Below, in pieces: positions 8,132-16,923 of a DNA stretch of 64,000 bases (position 1 is its first letter; each line of letters opens with the position of its first letter). Below the pieces are notes generated by a model that worked only from the letters and a program-made list of their open reading frames with translations, made no database searches and had not been told where the DNA came from. Both the position numbers and the translations under genes were made by a program. The stretch is from the NCBI RefSeq assembly GCF_035440685.1, contig NZ_DAORMW010000005.1; one strand, written 5' to 3'. This stretch comes from Accumulibacter appositus. GTDB taxonomy: Bacteria; Pseudomonadota; Gammaproteobacteria; Burkholderiales; Rhodocyclaceae.

Positions 8132-9679
8132 CTAAGCGCCACGTGCATCAGCGAAGCCGGTGCGGGCAGTTGCCGGCATTGGCGGGCGCGACGGCTGCAC
8201 GCGCCGCAGCGGAAAAACGATCCGCGCAATACAGCCGCACGCTGTGTCATCGCTCGTGCCACCGGTCTTTGGCCGCAGGCTGGCCGCGGCGTGATGAACC
8301 TCGGCAATCTCGCGAACGATGGCCAGGCCAAGGCCGCTCCCTTCGCCATCGCTACCGTCGGCCCGGTAAAAGCGGTCGAACACCTTGTGCGAATCGTCGT
8401 CGGAAATACCGCTGCCACTGTCCTCGATTTCGAGCAGCGCGAAATCGCCCTGTCCAAAAACCCGTGCCGTGACGCGCCCGTCGGCGGGCGTATAGCGCAG
8501 TGCATTGTCGAGCAGATTATTGATCATCTCGCGCAAGAGAAAGGCATTACCGACGATCGGCACCGCACCCGCCGGCTCGTAGCCAAGATCGATGCGCTTG
8601 TCGAGCGCCTGCACGACCCAGGATTCAACGATTTCGCGCAGCAACGGTTCGAGGTCGAGCGGCAGCAGCGTCTGCTGCGAGTGACCACTCGCCTCGGCAC
8701 GTGCCAGCGCCAGCAACTGGTCGACCAGGTGCGAGGCACGGTCGACGCCGGTGAGAATCTGGCTCAGCGCGTGCCGCAGCTCGCCCGGGTCACGCTCGCC
8801 CATGGCCAGCTGCGCTTGCGTTTTCAGGCCGGTCAGCGGTGTGCGCATCTGGTGCGCAGCGTTGGCAATGAAACGGCGCTGGGCGTCTACGTTATTCTGC
8901 ATCCGCGCCAGCATCGAATTGAACGCTTCGGTCAGCGGGCGCAGCTCCTCGGGAACGCGGCTCAGCGAAATGGGCGAGAGATCCGCTTCGCGACGCGCTT
9001 CGATGCGCCTGCGCAAGCGGGTCAGAGGGCGCAAGCCCTGCGACAGCCCGAACCAAACCAGGACCACCGCCAGGGGAATGATCACGAACTGCGGCAGGAT
9101 TACGCTGGCGATGATCTTGTTCGCCAACTGCGAGCGCTTTTCCGTCGTTTCGGCGACTTCGATCAGCACCCGCGGCGGCGTCGATTCGGCGCCGGCGAAG
9201 AGAGTCATGTAGGCCACGCGCAGCGTTTGGCCGCCAAACTCGTCATCGCGAAAATGCACCTCGCCGGGCTCCTGGTTCTCCAGGCTGATGGGCAAGGCTG
9301 GCACGGGCAGTTCGGCGTCGCCGACAAGCAGCTCGCCGTCACCATCGAGCAAATGGAAATAGACGTTGTCGATCTCGTCGGAACGTAGAAAGAGCTGTGC
9401 GACAGCCGGCATCGCCAGCTGCGCACGCCCGTCGTCGAAAGTGATCTGCCGAGATATCGCCGTGACATGCTCGCGCAGCGACTGATCGTAAGGGAAACTG
9501 GCGACACTGTTGGCAAAGTAGTGGGTGAAAGCGATGCTGATCGGCCACACAAAGAGCAAGGGTGCCAGCATCCAGTCCAGGATCTCGCCGAACAGCGAGC
9601 GTTGGACGTCAGGGTCGCGTTTCTTCCGCAGGTTTCTCAAGATAGTATCCGAGGCCACGTACGGTCGTGATATTGACAC
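8132..9679 (-). CDS. Sensor histidine kinase (QseC/TctE-like)
   Basis: The kinase has up to 515 residues. After a short cytoplasmic start comes a TM segment (MLAPLLFVWPISIAFTHYF), a periplasmic sensor of about 120 residues, a second TM (IASVILPQFVIIPLAVVLVWFG) and a HAMP-like linker. The HisKA phospho-acceptor is in FIANAAHQMRTPLTGL, and the HATPase has boxes N (NNLLDNALRYTP), G1 (EDSGSGI) and G2 (GSGLGLAIV). The first possible start (9679) overlaps the upstream response regulator by 71 bp. A later non-ATG start near SLFGEILDW is possible, because homologues usually begin there. It is co-directional with and downstream of its regulator. The TctE subgroup often senses carboxylates, but the ligand is unknown. 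Confidence 0.9.
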   Translation of the reverse strand: MSISRPYVASDTILRNLRKKRDPDVQRSLFGEILDWMLAPLLFVWPISIAFTHYFANSVASFPYDQSLREHVTAISRQITFDDGRAQLAMPAVAQLFLRSDEIDNVYFHLLDGDGELLVGDAELPVPALPISLENQEPGEVHFRDDEFGGQTLRVAYMTLFAGAESTPPRVLIEVAETTEKRSQLANKIIASVILPQFVIIPLAVVLVWFGLSQGLRPLTRLRRRIEARREADLSPISLSRVPEELRPLTEAFNSMLARMQNNVDAQRRFIANAAHQMRTPLTGLKTQAQLAMGERDPGELRHALSQILTGVDRASHLVDQLLALARAEASGHSQQTLLPLDLEPLLREIVESWVVQALDKRIDLGYEPAGAVPIVGNAFLLREMINNLLDNALRYTPADGRVTARVFGQGDFALLEIEDSGSGISDDDSHKVFDRFYRADGSDGEGSGLGLAIVREIAEVHHAAASLRPKTGGTSDDTACGCIARIVFPLRRVQPSRPPMPATARTGFADARGA

Positions 9680-10289
9680 CGGTCGCTTCGAGCTTCTTGC
9701 GCAAGCGATGGATATAGACCTCGATGGCGTTGTGGCTCACTTCTTCGCCCCAGCCACAGAGATGATCGACCAGTTGGTCCTTGCTGACCAGCCGCTTGGC
9801 GCGCGACAGGAGAATCTCCAGCAAACCGAGCTCGCGGGCGGAAAGGTCAAGCATCTCGCCATTGACCATCGCGCAGCGGTCGGTCTGGTCAAAGGTCAGC
9901 AAGCCGCAATGAATGAGCCGCGCCGTACCCGAGGAGCGACGGCTCAGCGCGCGCACGCGGGCTTCGAGTTCAGGCAGCTCGAAGGGCTTGGCCATGTAGT
10001 CGTCAGCCCCCAGATCAAGCCCTTTGACGCGGTCATCGATGCCGTCCAGCGCGGTCAGGATCAACACCGGGGTGCTCGATTGGCGAGCGCGCAAGCGCCG
10101 CAGCACGTCCAGACCGGGCAACCTTGGCAGGCCCAGATCGAGAATCACCAGATCGTAGACATTGGTCATCAAGGCCGTATCGGCATCGAGGCCCGTGTAG
10201 GCGCAGTCGACAGCGTAGCCTGCCTTGCGCAGCGAGCGGCAAAGGCCATCGGCAATGATTCTGTCGTCTTCAGCAAGAAGAATGCGCAT
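9609..10289 (-). CDS. OmpR-family response regulator
   Basis: The 226-residue protein has a receiver domain (RILLAEDD; phospho-acceptor Asp in YDLVILDLGLP; TALDG; KPFELPEL) and a C-terminal winged HTH (LSARELGLLEILLSR...IEVYIHRLRKKLEATGVNITTVRGLGYYLE). It resembles QseB/TctD regulators. The next gene on the minus strand is its kinase, with overlapping frames. No target is evident, although the next divergent unit lies beyond an unexplained 361-bp gap. Confidence 0.93.
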   Translation of the reverse strand: MRILLAEDDRIIADGLCRSLRKAGYAVDCAYTGLDADTALMTNVYDLVILDLGLPRLPGLDVLRRLRARQSSTPVLILTALDGIDDRVKGLDLGADDYMAKPFELPELEARVRALSRRSSGTARLIHCGLLTFDQTDRCAMVNGEMLDLSARELGLLEILLSRAKRLVSKDQLVDHLCGWGEEVSHNAIEVYIHRLRKKLEATGVNITTVRGLGYYLEKPAEETRP

Positions 10290-10650
10290 CGCTCTCGGCT
10301 CGTGGCTGGGCGCACGTAAGCTGTCTGTAAGCCCCCGCCTTTAGGCTACGCACGCTGTTCTCCATTTCATGGTCTGGGAGTTCTGGCTATCGCCGGAACT
10401 TGGGGGGTAGCCGGCGATGCGACGATGCGCCGGGTACTCCCCGCCATTTTTTTGCAGGCCTTGCCGCAGCACCGCGGCCACCGTCGTGGAACCTGCGGTC
10501 GGTCCGGGGTGCGTTGCGGCCCCGCTATCCATGCGAGTGTAACAAAAAACCTTCCCCTGTCGTCGCGGACTACGTTCCGCGAGCCATGCCGGACGGCGTA
10601 GCGGGCGCTCGCATCGCCGGCACCCGCCAGGCAGGTCGCTGCGGCAACGC
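10290..10650. other. Gap without a recognised gene
   Basis: The gap holds no convincing coding frame. A GGCTATCGCCGGAACTTGG...GTAGCCGGCGATG repeat-like segment lies near 10386-10424, and a CGCGG...CCGCG hairpin near 10563-10582. The upstream promoter of the response regulator should be at its left end. No tRNA or known RNA was recognised. Confidence 0.4.
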
Positions 10651-11859
10651 TTACCTGGCCGCCGGCGGCCAAACCCCGCCTTGTTCGCCGGCCCCCTTGA
10701 GCCAGGCCTGTGCCAGGTTCACCCAGTAGCTGATGCCGAGCGCCAGGACATCGTCGTTGAAGTCGTAGTGGGGATTGTGCAGGGTGCAGCCGCCGCTACC
10801 CGGCCCGTTGCCCAGCCAGACATAGCAACCCGGCTTCTCGGACAGCATGTAGGCGAAGTCTTCGGCGCCCATCGACGGTAGTTCGCCCACGCGCAGTTTT
10901 TCGGCGCCGAACAAATCCCGCACCACGTGACGACAGACTTCGCTTTCGGCAGCGCTATTGACCGTTGCTGGATAGCGATGGTCGAAGCGCACCGAGATCT
11001 GGGCACCGAAAGCAGCGCCGATGCCGTTGCACAGACGCTCGACGGCGCGCTCGACCAGCGCCTGCGTTTCGCCGTTGAAGCTGCGGATCGTGCCACGCAG
11101 GACGGCGTCGTCAGGAATGATGTTCCAGGCTTCACCGCCGTGCACCTGGGTAACGCTGACGACGGCCGATTCGCAGGGGTGGACGTTGCGCGCCACGACG
11201 GTCTGCAGGGCCAGCACCAGCTGGCTGCTGACCACCAGGGTATCGACCCCCTGATGCGGCATCGCGGCATGGCAACCATGGCCGCGCACCCAGATCTCGA
11301 AGGCGCAGGTCCCGGCCATCACCGGCCCCGGCATCACCGCCATTTCCCCGACCGGGATCCCGGGCCAATTGTGCAGGCCAAACACCGCGTCCATCGGAAA
11401 CTTCTCGAACAGGCCGTCGGCAATCATCACTGCCGCTCCCCCTTCCGATTCCTCCGCAGGCTGAAAAATGAAATGCACGCTGCCATCGAGATCGAGCGCG
11501 TCCACATGCTCGGCCATGTAGCGAGCGGCGCCGAGCAGCATTGCCGTATGGCCGTCGTGACCGCAGGCATGCATCAGGCCCGCGCTGGTCGAGCGGTGGG
11601 GAAAGTCGTTCTTCTCCAGCAACGGCAAGGCATCCATGTCGGCGCGCAGGCCAATCGCCCGCGCGCTGCTGCCTCTGCGCAGGGTCGCGACGATGCCCGT
11701 CGTTGCCAGACCGCGATGCACCAACAGCCCGTAGCTGCTCAACTCACGCGCCACCAGATCGGCAGTACGCAGTTCCTTGAAGGCAAGCTCCGGGTGGGCG
11801 TGAATGTCGCGCCGAATGGCCGCTATCTCGCCGAGAAAAGAAATATCAAGAAGAGTCAT
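10651..11859 (-). CDS. M20-family amidohydrolase (hippurate hydrolase-like)
   Basis: The enzyme has 402 residues from the ATG at 11859 (MTLLDISFLGEIAAIRRDIHAHPELAF). An upstream in-frame start would run into the rapZ promoter region. It has the metal-ligand pattern of M20D amidohydrolases: GLRADMDALP, MHACGHDGHTAMLLG, FQPAEE, a dimerisation-domain HAAMPHQGVD, and MGAEDFAYM with a C-terminal HNPHYDFND. It probably cleaves an N-acyl amino acid or amide in the cytoplasm. The substrate (hippurate, acetyl-amino acids, indole-acetyl conjugates) cannot be decided. It is divergent from rapZ. Confidence 0.88.
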   Translation of the reverse strand: MTLLDISFLGEIAAIRRDIHAHPELAFKELRTADLVARELSSYGLLVHRGLATTGIVATLRRGSSARAIGLRADMDALPLLEKNDFPHRSTSAGLMHACGHDGHTAMLLGAARYMAEHVDALDLDGSVHFIFQPAEESEGGAAVMIADGLFEKFPMDAVFGLHNWPGIPVGEMAVMPGPVMAGTCAFEIWVRGHGCHAAMPHQGVDTLVVSSQLVLALQTVVARNVHPCESAVVSVTQVHGGEAWNIIPDDAVLRGTIRSFNGETQALVERAVERLCNGIGAAFGAQISVRFDHRYPATVNSAAESEVCRHVVRDLFGAEKLRVGELPSMGAEDFAYMLSEKPGCYVWLGNGPGSGGCTLHNPHYDFNDDVLALGISYWVNLAQAWLKGAGEQGGVWPPAAR

Positions 11860-11941
11860 GAGCCTGGCCTGACAAATTGGAGCATTCAGTGTATGCCAGA
11901 GCGACTTGCTCGTGGCGGCGCGCACCGCTATCCTTGCTCAC

Positions 11942-12823
11942 ATGCATCTCGTTCTCATTAGTGGCCTCTCCGGTTCTGGAAAATCAATCGCCCTCAAAGT
12001 ACTGGAGGACGCCGACTACTATTGTGTGGACAACCTGCCCTCACAGTTGTTGCCGCAGCTGGTCGAGCAACTGGATCAGCAGGGCTATCACAAGGTCGGA
12101 GTAGTCATCGACAGTCGCGGCGGCGACAGCGTCGCCAAGCTGCCGCCGCAACTCGACGCGCTGCGCGCCCGCGATCTCGAGCTGCAGCTGCTATTTCTCG
12201 ACGCCCAGGACGACACGCTGGTCAAACGCTACTCCGAAACGCGGCGGCGGCATCCGCTGGCCAGCGATCGACTGACCCTCATCGAAGCGATCGCCGAAGA
12301 ACGTGTTCATCTGGCCGGCCTGTCCGCCATCGCCCACCACATGGACACCAGCGTCCTCAAGCCCAGCTCGCTGCGCGAGTGGGTGCGCCAGTTCATCGCC
12401 ACCGCCGAGCTCGAGGAAGCCAGCCACGGACTGGCCCTACTGTTCGAATCCTTCGGCTTCAAGAACGGCATCCCGCTCGACGCCGACCTGGTTTTCGACG
12501 TCCGCTGCCTGCCCAATCCCTACTACGAAGCCAGCCTGCGCGCCTTGACCGGCCGTGACGTGCCGGTCATTTCCTTTCTCGAAGCAGAACCCGAAGTCCT
12601 GCGCATGCGCCAGGATATCGCCGGCTTCGTTCGCGCCTGGCTGCCCGCATACGTTCGCGACAGTCGCAATTACCTGACCGTGGCCATCGGCTGCACCGGT
12701 GGGCAACACCGCTCGGTCTACCTCGCCGAACGTCTGGGGCGCGAGTTCCGCAGCAGTGCCCGGGTGCTGGTTCGTCACCGCGAATTGCCGCCACCGCCGA
12801 TGGCCGCGCTCGACATCCCGTAA
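11942..12823 (+). CDS. rapZ: RapZ / YvcJ-family nucleotide-binding protein
   Basis: The protein has 293 residues from the ATG at 11942 (MHLVLISGLSGSGKSIALKVLED), with Walker A GLSGSGKS at 8-15. The C-terminal domain carries DVRCLPNPYY and IGCTGGQHRSVYLAERL, the signatures of the RapZ family. In enterobacteria RapZ senses glucosamine-6-phosphate and guides RNase E to the sRNA GlmZ; in other bacteria it is described as an ATP/GTPase. The usual hprK and ptsN neighbours are absent here. The stop codon overlaps the start of the next gene by one base (TAATG). Confidence 0.94.
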   Translation: MHLVLISGLSGSGKSIALKVLEDADYYCVDNLPSQLLPQLVEQLDQQGYHKVGVVIDSRGGDSVAKLPPQLDALRARDLELQLLFLDAQDDTLVKRYSETRRRHPLASDRLTLIEAIAEERVHLAGLSAIAHHMDTSVLKPSSLREWVRQFIATAELEEASHGLALLFESFGFKNGIPLDADLVFDVRCLPNPYYEASLRALTGRDVPVISFLEAEPEVLRMRQDIAGFVRAWLPAYVRDSRNYLTVAIGCTGGQHRSVYLAERLGREFRSSARVLVRHRELPPPPMAALDIP

Positions 12824-13197
12824 TGCACTGGCTCGGGCTGCTCAAGTCCGGTGACTGGCTGGTTGTGGCACTGGGCCTGGCCTTCTGTGCCACCGCTTTC
12901 CCGCTGGCCTGGCAGGCAGGCGTTGCTGAAAAAGCCATCGTCCGGCGAGGCGGAGAAATCTTCTCGGAACTCGAACTCGCGCGCAATCGCCGCATCGAAG
13001 TCCCCGGTCCGCTGGGCCTCACCACGGTGGTGGTCGAGCAGCGTCGCGTACGCGTCGCTGCGGATCCTGGCCTGCGTCAGTACTGCGTTCGCCAGGGCTG
13101 GCTGTCGCGCCCGGGCGAGATCGCCATCTGCGCTCCCAACCAGGTCAGCGTCGAAGTGCGGGGAAGCAGGCAGACTTACGATTCGCTCGCTTACTGA
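12823..13197 (+). CDS. NusG domain II-containing membrane-anchored protein
   Basis: This 124-residue protein is translationally coupled to rapZ. An N-terminal hydrophobic segment (LVVALGLAFCATAFPLAW) is followed by a small beta-rich domain: RGGEIFSELELARNRRIEVPGPLG, then VRVAADPGLRQYCVRQGWLSRPGEIAICAPNQVSVEV. This matches the NusG_II family, often found beside Rnf, ApbE or Gx transporter genes. The cysteines (YCVRQGW and ICAPNQV) are characteristic of that family. Its function is unknown; it probably faces the periplasm. Confidence 0.75.
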   Translation: MHWLGLLKSGDWLVVALGLAFCATAFPLAWQAGVAEKAIVRRGGEIFSELELARNRRIEVPGPLGLTTVVVEQRRVRVAADPGLRQYCVRQGWLSRPGEIAICAPNQVSVEVRGSRQTYDSLAY

Positions 13198-13238
13198 ATC
13201 CGGCCCGGCAAGAGCGCCTGTTCGTAACGGAAGCCCGC

Positions 13239-13266
13239 TTTAAGAACGAAGGATCCGCGTTATAAT
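13239..13266 (+). promoter_or_regulatory. Sigma-70 type promoter of the SAH-riboswitch operon
   Basis: A perfect -10 TATAAT at 13261-13266 has a weak -35-like TTTAAG at 13239-13244 with a 16-bp spacer. Transcription would start about 13273, immediately before the P1 stem of the riboswitch. Confidence 0.7.
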
Positions 13267-13275
13267 GGCAAGCCT

Positions 13276-13343
13276 AATCCGAGGGGCGCTGCAGGGCTGT
13301 CACTAGACAGTTTCAGGCTCGGATTTCTCAAACGGCGCTCATC
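13276..13343 (+). ncRNA. S-adenosylhomocysteine (SAH) riboswitch aptamer
   Basis: P1 is formed by AATCCGAG (13276-13283) with CTCGGATT (13318-13325). The SAH-riboswitch core GAGGGGCGCTGC follows P1, and a small stem CTGTC...GACAG (13297-13309) is the variable P2. The conserved CAGGCTCGG and downstream AACGGCGCTC (13331-13340) supply the P4/pseudoknot side. This order matches the SAH riboswitch that precedes ahcY in many beta- and gammaproteobacteria (family knowledge). It should turn expression on when SAH accumulates. Confidence 0.93.
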
Positions 13344-13350
13344 CAACCAA

Positions 13351-13445
13351 CCCATGCCGGGCATGGGAAGCGGGGTGGGCCCAGGCTGAAGTCCTTCAGT
13401 AAGGCACGCTCCGGCTTCCTTGCCCGTCAAAGTTCCGAAGGAGCC
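13351..13445 (+). promoter_or_regulatory. Likely expression platform between riboswitch and ahcY
   Basis: Three potential stems follow the aptamer: CCCATGC/GCATGGG (13351-13367), CTGAA/TTCAG (13386-13399), and GGCTTCCTT (13413-13421) pairing with AAGGAGCC (13438-13445, one bulge). The last stem hides the ahcY Shine-Dalgarno, so translation control is the simplest reading. The first stem has no U tract. This is inferred from complementarity only. Confidence 0.55.
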
Positions 13446-13449
13446 ACCT

Positions 13450-14862
13450 GTGCTGGACGCTTTTAGCAAGACCCAAGACTACGTCATTGCCGACCTCGGC
13501 CTCGCCGACTGGGGCCGCAAGGAAATACGCATCGCCGAAACCGAAATGCCTGGCCTGATGGCGATTCGCGAAGAATTCGCCGCCGCCAAGACGCTGCAGG
13601 GTGCCCGCATCACCGGTTCGCTGCACATGACCATTCAGACCGCCGTACTGATCGAAACGCTGACCGCCCTCGGCGCCGAAGTGCGCTGGGCGTCGTGCAA
13701 CATCTTCTCGACCCAGGACCATGCCGCCGCCGCCATCGCCGCATCCGGCGTACCGGTATTCGCCGTCAAGGGCGAATCGCTGACCGATTACTGGGACTAC
13801 ACGCACCGTATCTTCGAGTGGCCCGACGGCGGTTTCAGCAACATGATCCTCGACGATGGCGGCGACGCGACGCTGCTCCTGCACCTCGGCGCCAGAGCCG
13901 AAAAGGACCTCTCGGTGCTCGCCAAGCCGACTTCCGAAGAAGAGACCATTCTCTTCGCGGCAATCAAGGCCAAGCTGGCCAGCGATCCTGCCTGGTACTC
14001 GGTCCGCCTGGCGGCGGTCAAGGGGGTCACCGAAGAAACCACCACCGGTGTGCATCGTCTTTACCAGATGCACGCCAAGGGTGAGCTGCGCTTCCCGGCG
14101 ATCAACGTCAATGATTCGGTCACCAAATCGAAGTTCGACAATCTCTACGGCTGCCGCGAATCGCTGGTCGACGGCATCAAGCGCGCCACTGACGTGATGA
14201 TCGCCGGCAAGATTGCCCTGATTGCCGGCTACGGCGACGTCGGCAAGGGCTCCGCCCAGGCCATGCGCGCCCTCTCGGCGCAGGTCTGGGTGACCGAGAT
14301 CGACCCGATCTGTGCGCTGCAGGCAGCCATGGAAGGCTTCCGGGTAGTGACCATGGACTACGCTGCCGACAAGGCCGACATCTTCGTCACCTGCACCGGC
14401 AACTATCACGTCATCGACCATGGGCACATGGCCAGGATGAAGAATCAGGCCATCGTCTGCAACATCGGGCACTTCGACAACGAAATCGACGTCGCCTCGG
14501 TCGAGGGTTACGACTGGGAAGAGATCAAGCCACAGGTCGACCATGTCATCTTTCCCGACGGCAAGCGCATCATCCTGCTGGCCAAGGGTCGCCTGGTCAA
14601 CCTTGGCTGCGGCACCGGCCACCCCTCGTACGTGATGAGTTCGTCGTTCGCCAACCAGACCATCGCCCAGATCGAGCTGTTCACGCGTACCGCCGATTAT
14701 CCGGTCGGCGTCTATACGCTGCCCAAGCATCTCGACGAAAAGGTCGCCCGCCTGCAGCTCAAGACGCTGAACGCGCAGCTCAGCGAATTGAGCGATGCGC
14801 AAGCCGCGTACATCGGTGTCGCCAAGAATGGTCCCTACAAACCGGACCACTACCGCTACTGA
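13450..14862 (+). CDS. ahcY: Adenosylhomocysteinase
   Basis: The 470-residue protein hydrolyses S-adenosylhomocysteine to adenosine and homocysteine with bound NAD, removing the product inhibitor of methyltransferases. The sequence shows TGSLHMTIQTAVLIETL, CNIFSTQDHAAAAIA, the NAD fold GYGDVGKGSAQAM, and the C-terminal GPYKPDHYRY. The GTG at 13450 is chosen because AAGGAG lies at 13438-13443; an in-frame TTG at 13420 would lie inside the regulatory leader. It is the first gene of an operon with a holin-family gene and metF, all downstream of the SAH riboswitch. Confidence 0.97.
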   Translation: MLDAFSKTQDYVIADLGLADWGRKEIRIAETEMPGLMAIREEFAAAKTLQGARITGSLHMTIQTAVLIETLTALGAEVRWASCNIFSTQDHAAAAIAASGVPVFAVKGESLTDYWDYTHRIFEWPDGGFSNMILDDGGDATLLLHLGARAEKDLSVLAKPTSEEETILFAAIKAKLASDPAWYSVRLAAVKGVTEETTTGVHRLYQMHAKGELRFPAINVNDSVTKSKFDNLYGCRESLVDGIKRATDVMIAGKIALIAGYGDVGKGSAQAMRALSAQVWVTEIDPICALQAAMEGFRVVTMDYAADKADIFVTCTGNYHVIDHGHMARMKNQAIVCNIGHFDNEIDVASVEGYDWEEIKPQVDHVIFPDGKRIILLAKGRLVNLGCGTGHPSYVMSSSFANQTIAQIELFTRTADYPVGVYTLPKHLDEKVARLQLKTLNAQLSELSDAQAAYIGVAKNGPYKPDHYRY

Positions 14863-14889
14863 TGCCCGCTACCAACAGGGGCGATCGTC

Positions 14890-15243
14890 ATGCGACTGAT
14901 CCTGCTCTGGCTGCTCAACGCCTGCGCGCTGCTTGCCGTCGCCTATCTGATGCCCGCGTCGATACAGCTGGCATCGTTTGCGGCGGCACTGATCGCCGCC
15001 TTGTTACTGGGGCTGGTGAACACCGTCTTGCGGCCCCTGTTGGTTCTGCTCACCCTCCCGGTCACGCTGCTGACCTTCGGCCTCTTCCTGTTCGTGGTCA
15101 ACGGCCTGATGTTCTGGCTGGCCGGTTCACTGCTCGAAGGCTTCGTCGTCAACGGCTTCTGGCCGGGCGTCTTCGGAGCGCTGCTGTACAGCATCATCGC
15201 GTCGCTACTTTCCTCCCTGTTGGCTGCCCGCAAGGGCAAGTGA
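14890..15243 (+). CDS. Phage-holin-4 family membrane protein
   Basis: The protein is 117 residues and almost entirely hydrophobic, with about four TM segments. It has the conserved LGLVNTVLRPLLVLLTLPVTLLTFGLF pattern of the holin_4_2 (YvlD-like) family. Despite the family name there is no phage context. It sits between ahcY and metF, a position I recall for this family in other betaproteobacteria. Its role is unknown; the stop is 10 bp before the metF ATG. Confidence 0.8.
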   Translation: MRLILLWLLNACALLAVAYLMPASIQLASFAAALIAALLLGLVNTVLRPLLVLLTLPVTLLTFGLFLFVVNGLMFWLAGSLLEGFVVNGFWPGVFGALLYSIIASLLSSLLAARKGK

Positions 15244-15253
15244 TGGTCTCCCC

Positions 15254-16093
15254 ATGACACAGCACAAGCGTACTTTCAGCCTCGAACTTTTCCCCCCGCA
15301 AACGCCCGAAGGCGCCGAGAAGCTGCGCGCCGCGCGTGCCCGCATGGCCGCGCTCAAGCCCCGCTTCTTCTCGGTCACTTTCGGCGCTGGTGGCTCGACC
15401 CGCGACCGGACGCTCGAAACGGTGCTCGACATCCAGGGCGAAGGCCACCAGGCAGCGCCGCACCTGTCGTGCATCGGCTCGACGCGCGAAAGCATTCGCA
15501 GCATCCTTGAACAGTACCGCGCGAACGGCATCCGCCATCTCGTCGCCTTGCGCGGCGACCTCCCGTCGGGGATGGCCAGGCCCGGCACTTTTCGCTACGC
15601 CAACGAGCTGGTCGAATTCATCCGCGCCGAAACCGGCGACTGGTTTCATATCGAAGTCGCCGCCTACCCCGAATACCACCCGCAGGCAAAAAGCCCGCGC
15701 GACGACCTCGTGAACTTCAAGCGCAAGCTCGACGCCGGAGCCAACTCGGCGATCACCCAGTACTTCTACAACTTCGACGCCTACGCGCACTTCATCGACG
15801 ATTGCCAGGCAATCGGCATCGACGTGCCGATCGTCCCCGGCATAATGCCGATCGCCAGCTACAGCAGCCTGGCACGCTTCTCCGACACCTGCGGTGCGGA
15901 AATACCGCGCTGGATCAGGAAGAAGCTGGAAAGCTACGGCGACGATAGCGCGTCCATCCGTGCCTTCGGCCTCGACGTGGTCAGCGGGCTTTGCCAACAA
16001 CTGCTGGCCAACGACGCACCGGGCCTGCACTTTTACACCCTCAACCAGGACGCCCTGACCACCCAGCTGTGGCAGCGCCTCCACCTTTCATAG
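15254..16093 (+). CDS. metF: 5,10-methylenetetrahydrofolate reductase
   Basis: The 279-residue flavoprotein makes 5-methyl-THF for methionine synthesis. It has the N-terminal FSLELFPPQTPEGAEKL with the catalytic Glu, VTFGAGGSTRDRTLE, HLVALRGDLP, the FAD/substrate segment AAYPEYHPQA, and QYFYNFDAY. It is the third gene of the ahcY operon, so re-methylation of homocysteine is co-regulated with its formation from SAH. Confidence 0.96.
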   Translation: MTQHKRTFSLELFPPQTPEGAEKLRAARARMAALKPRFFSVTFGAGGSTRDRTLETVLDIQGEGHQAAPHLSCIGSTRESIRSILEQYRANGIRHLVALRGDLPSGMARPGTFRYANELVEFIRAETGDWFHIEVAAYPEYHPQAKSPRDDLVNFKRKLDAGANSAITQYFYNFDAYAHFIDDCQAIGIDVPIVPGIMPIASYSSLARFSDTCGAEIPRWIRKKLESYGDDSASIRAFGLDVVSGLCQQLLANDAPGLHFYTLNQDALTTQLWQRLHLS

Positions 16094-16103
16094 GTTTCTC
16101 AAG

Positions 16104-16454
16104 ATGGCTGCACGCGAGCTACCCGTAGTTGTCCGCTATGCTCTCGAACTTTTCGCTCCGCTCGGCACCCTGCGGGTCAAGGCAATGTTCGGCGGCTGGG
16201 GCTTTTATTGCGACGATCTCTTTTTTGCGATCGTCGCCAACGACATTCTCTACCTCAAGGCCGACGCGCAAAGCGCAGCCACTTTCGAAGCCGTCGGCGG
16301 CGAAGCTTTCCGCCTGCTCCGCAAGGACGGCCGCAGCGACACCATGAACTACTGGACGGTACCCGAAGAAGCAATGGAGAGTAGCGAGGAAATGCTGCCC
16401 TGGGCGCGTGCCGCACTGGCCGCTGCCGCGCGCAATCGCAAGCCGGCCAAGTAG
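16104..16454 (+). CDS. TfoX/Sxy N-terminal domain protein
   Basis: The 116-residue protein shows the TfoX_N pattern: MFGGWGFYCDDLFFAIVANDILYLKAD and then MNYWTVPEEAMESSEEMLPWARAAL. It lacks the C-terminal TfoX domain of the competence regulator Sxy. Stand-alone TfoX_N proteins are common and of unknown function. It lies 10 bp after metF and may share its transcript. Confidence 0.8.
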   Translation: MAARELPVVVRYALELFAPLGTLRVKAMFGGWGFYCDDLFFAIVANDILYLKADAQSAATFEAVGGEAFRLLRKDGRSDTMNYWTVPEEAMESSEEMLPWARAALAAAARNRKPAK

Positions 16455-16644
16455 CTCCGCGGCGGCAAGCAACCCGCTGGCATCGCCGGCAGCGGTCGCA
16501 TGCTTGTCCCGCAAACCGAAAGCGCGGATTTCAGGCTAGAATTGCGCGCGTTGCGCAGTCTAGCCCGCTAGGCTGACGCGGTCGCCGCCGCGCCACCCGG
16601 GCGAGCGCCAGCTCGCAGCCTGCCGACCAGCCCGATGAGGATGC

Positions 16645-16923
16645 ATGAAAGACTATTACGCAGTACTTGGCGTAGCCAGTGATACGTCTCTCGAAGGCGT
16701 CAAGCAGGCTTATCGCAAAAAAACCCTGCAGCTCCACCCTGACCGCAACAGCGCCGCCGACGCCGCTGACCGCTTCCGCGACGTGCAAGAAGCGTACGAA
16801 ACCCTTGCCGACGCCAGCAAGCGGCACGACTACGACGAGAACCGGCGCCGCAATCTTCTCGAAAAGCCGCTTGAGACCGCGCGCGAGATCTGGAAGAACT
16901 ATCTGGAAGGAGTATTGCAGTGA
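16645..16923 (+). CDS. Short J-domain (DnaJ-like) protein
   Basis: This 92-residue protein is little more than a J domain. It has YYAVLGVASDTSLEGVKQAYRKKTLQLHPDRN with the essential HPD motif (about 32-34), RFRDVQEAYETLADASKRHDYDENR, and a short C-terminal helix. It should stimulate an Hsp70 ATPase. It has no Gly/Phe, zinc or substrate domains, so specificity probably comes from the C-terminal tail or partner proteins. GATGAGGA upstream serves as RBS. It overlaps the next gene by 4 bp (GTGA), implying translational coupling and a joint function. Confidence 0.85.
   Translation: MKDYYAVLGVASDTSLEGVKQAYRKKTLQLHPDRNSAADAADRFRDVQEAYETLADASKRHDYDENRRRNLLEKPLETAREIWKNYLEGVLQ

Noticed and set aside
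13396..14850. Minus-strand frame of 484 codons opposite ahcY
   Set aside because: Exact shadow of a certain gene (adenosylhomocysteinase) caused by codon bias.
14890..15243. Holin-family gene as a sign of prophage
   Set aside because: No other phage gene is near; this holin-like family is common in ordinary chromosomal operons and here lies within the ahcY-metF unit.
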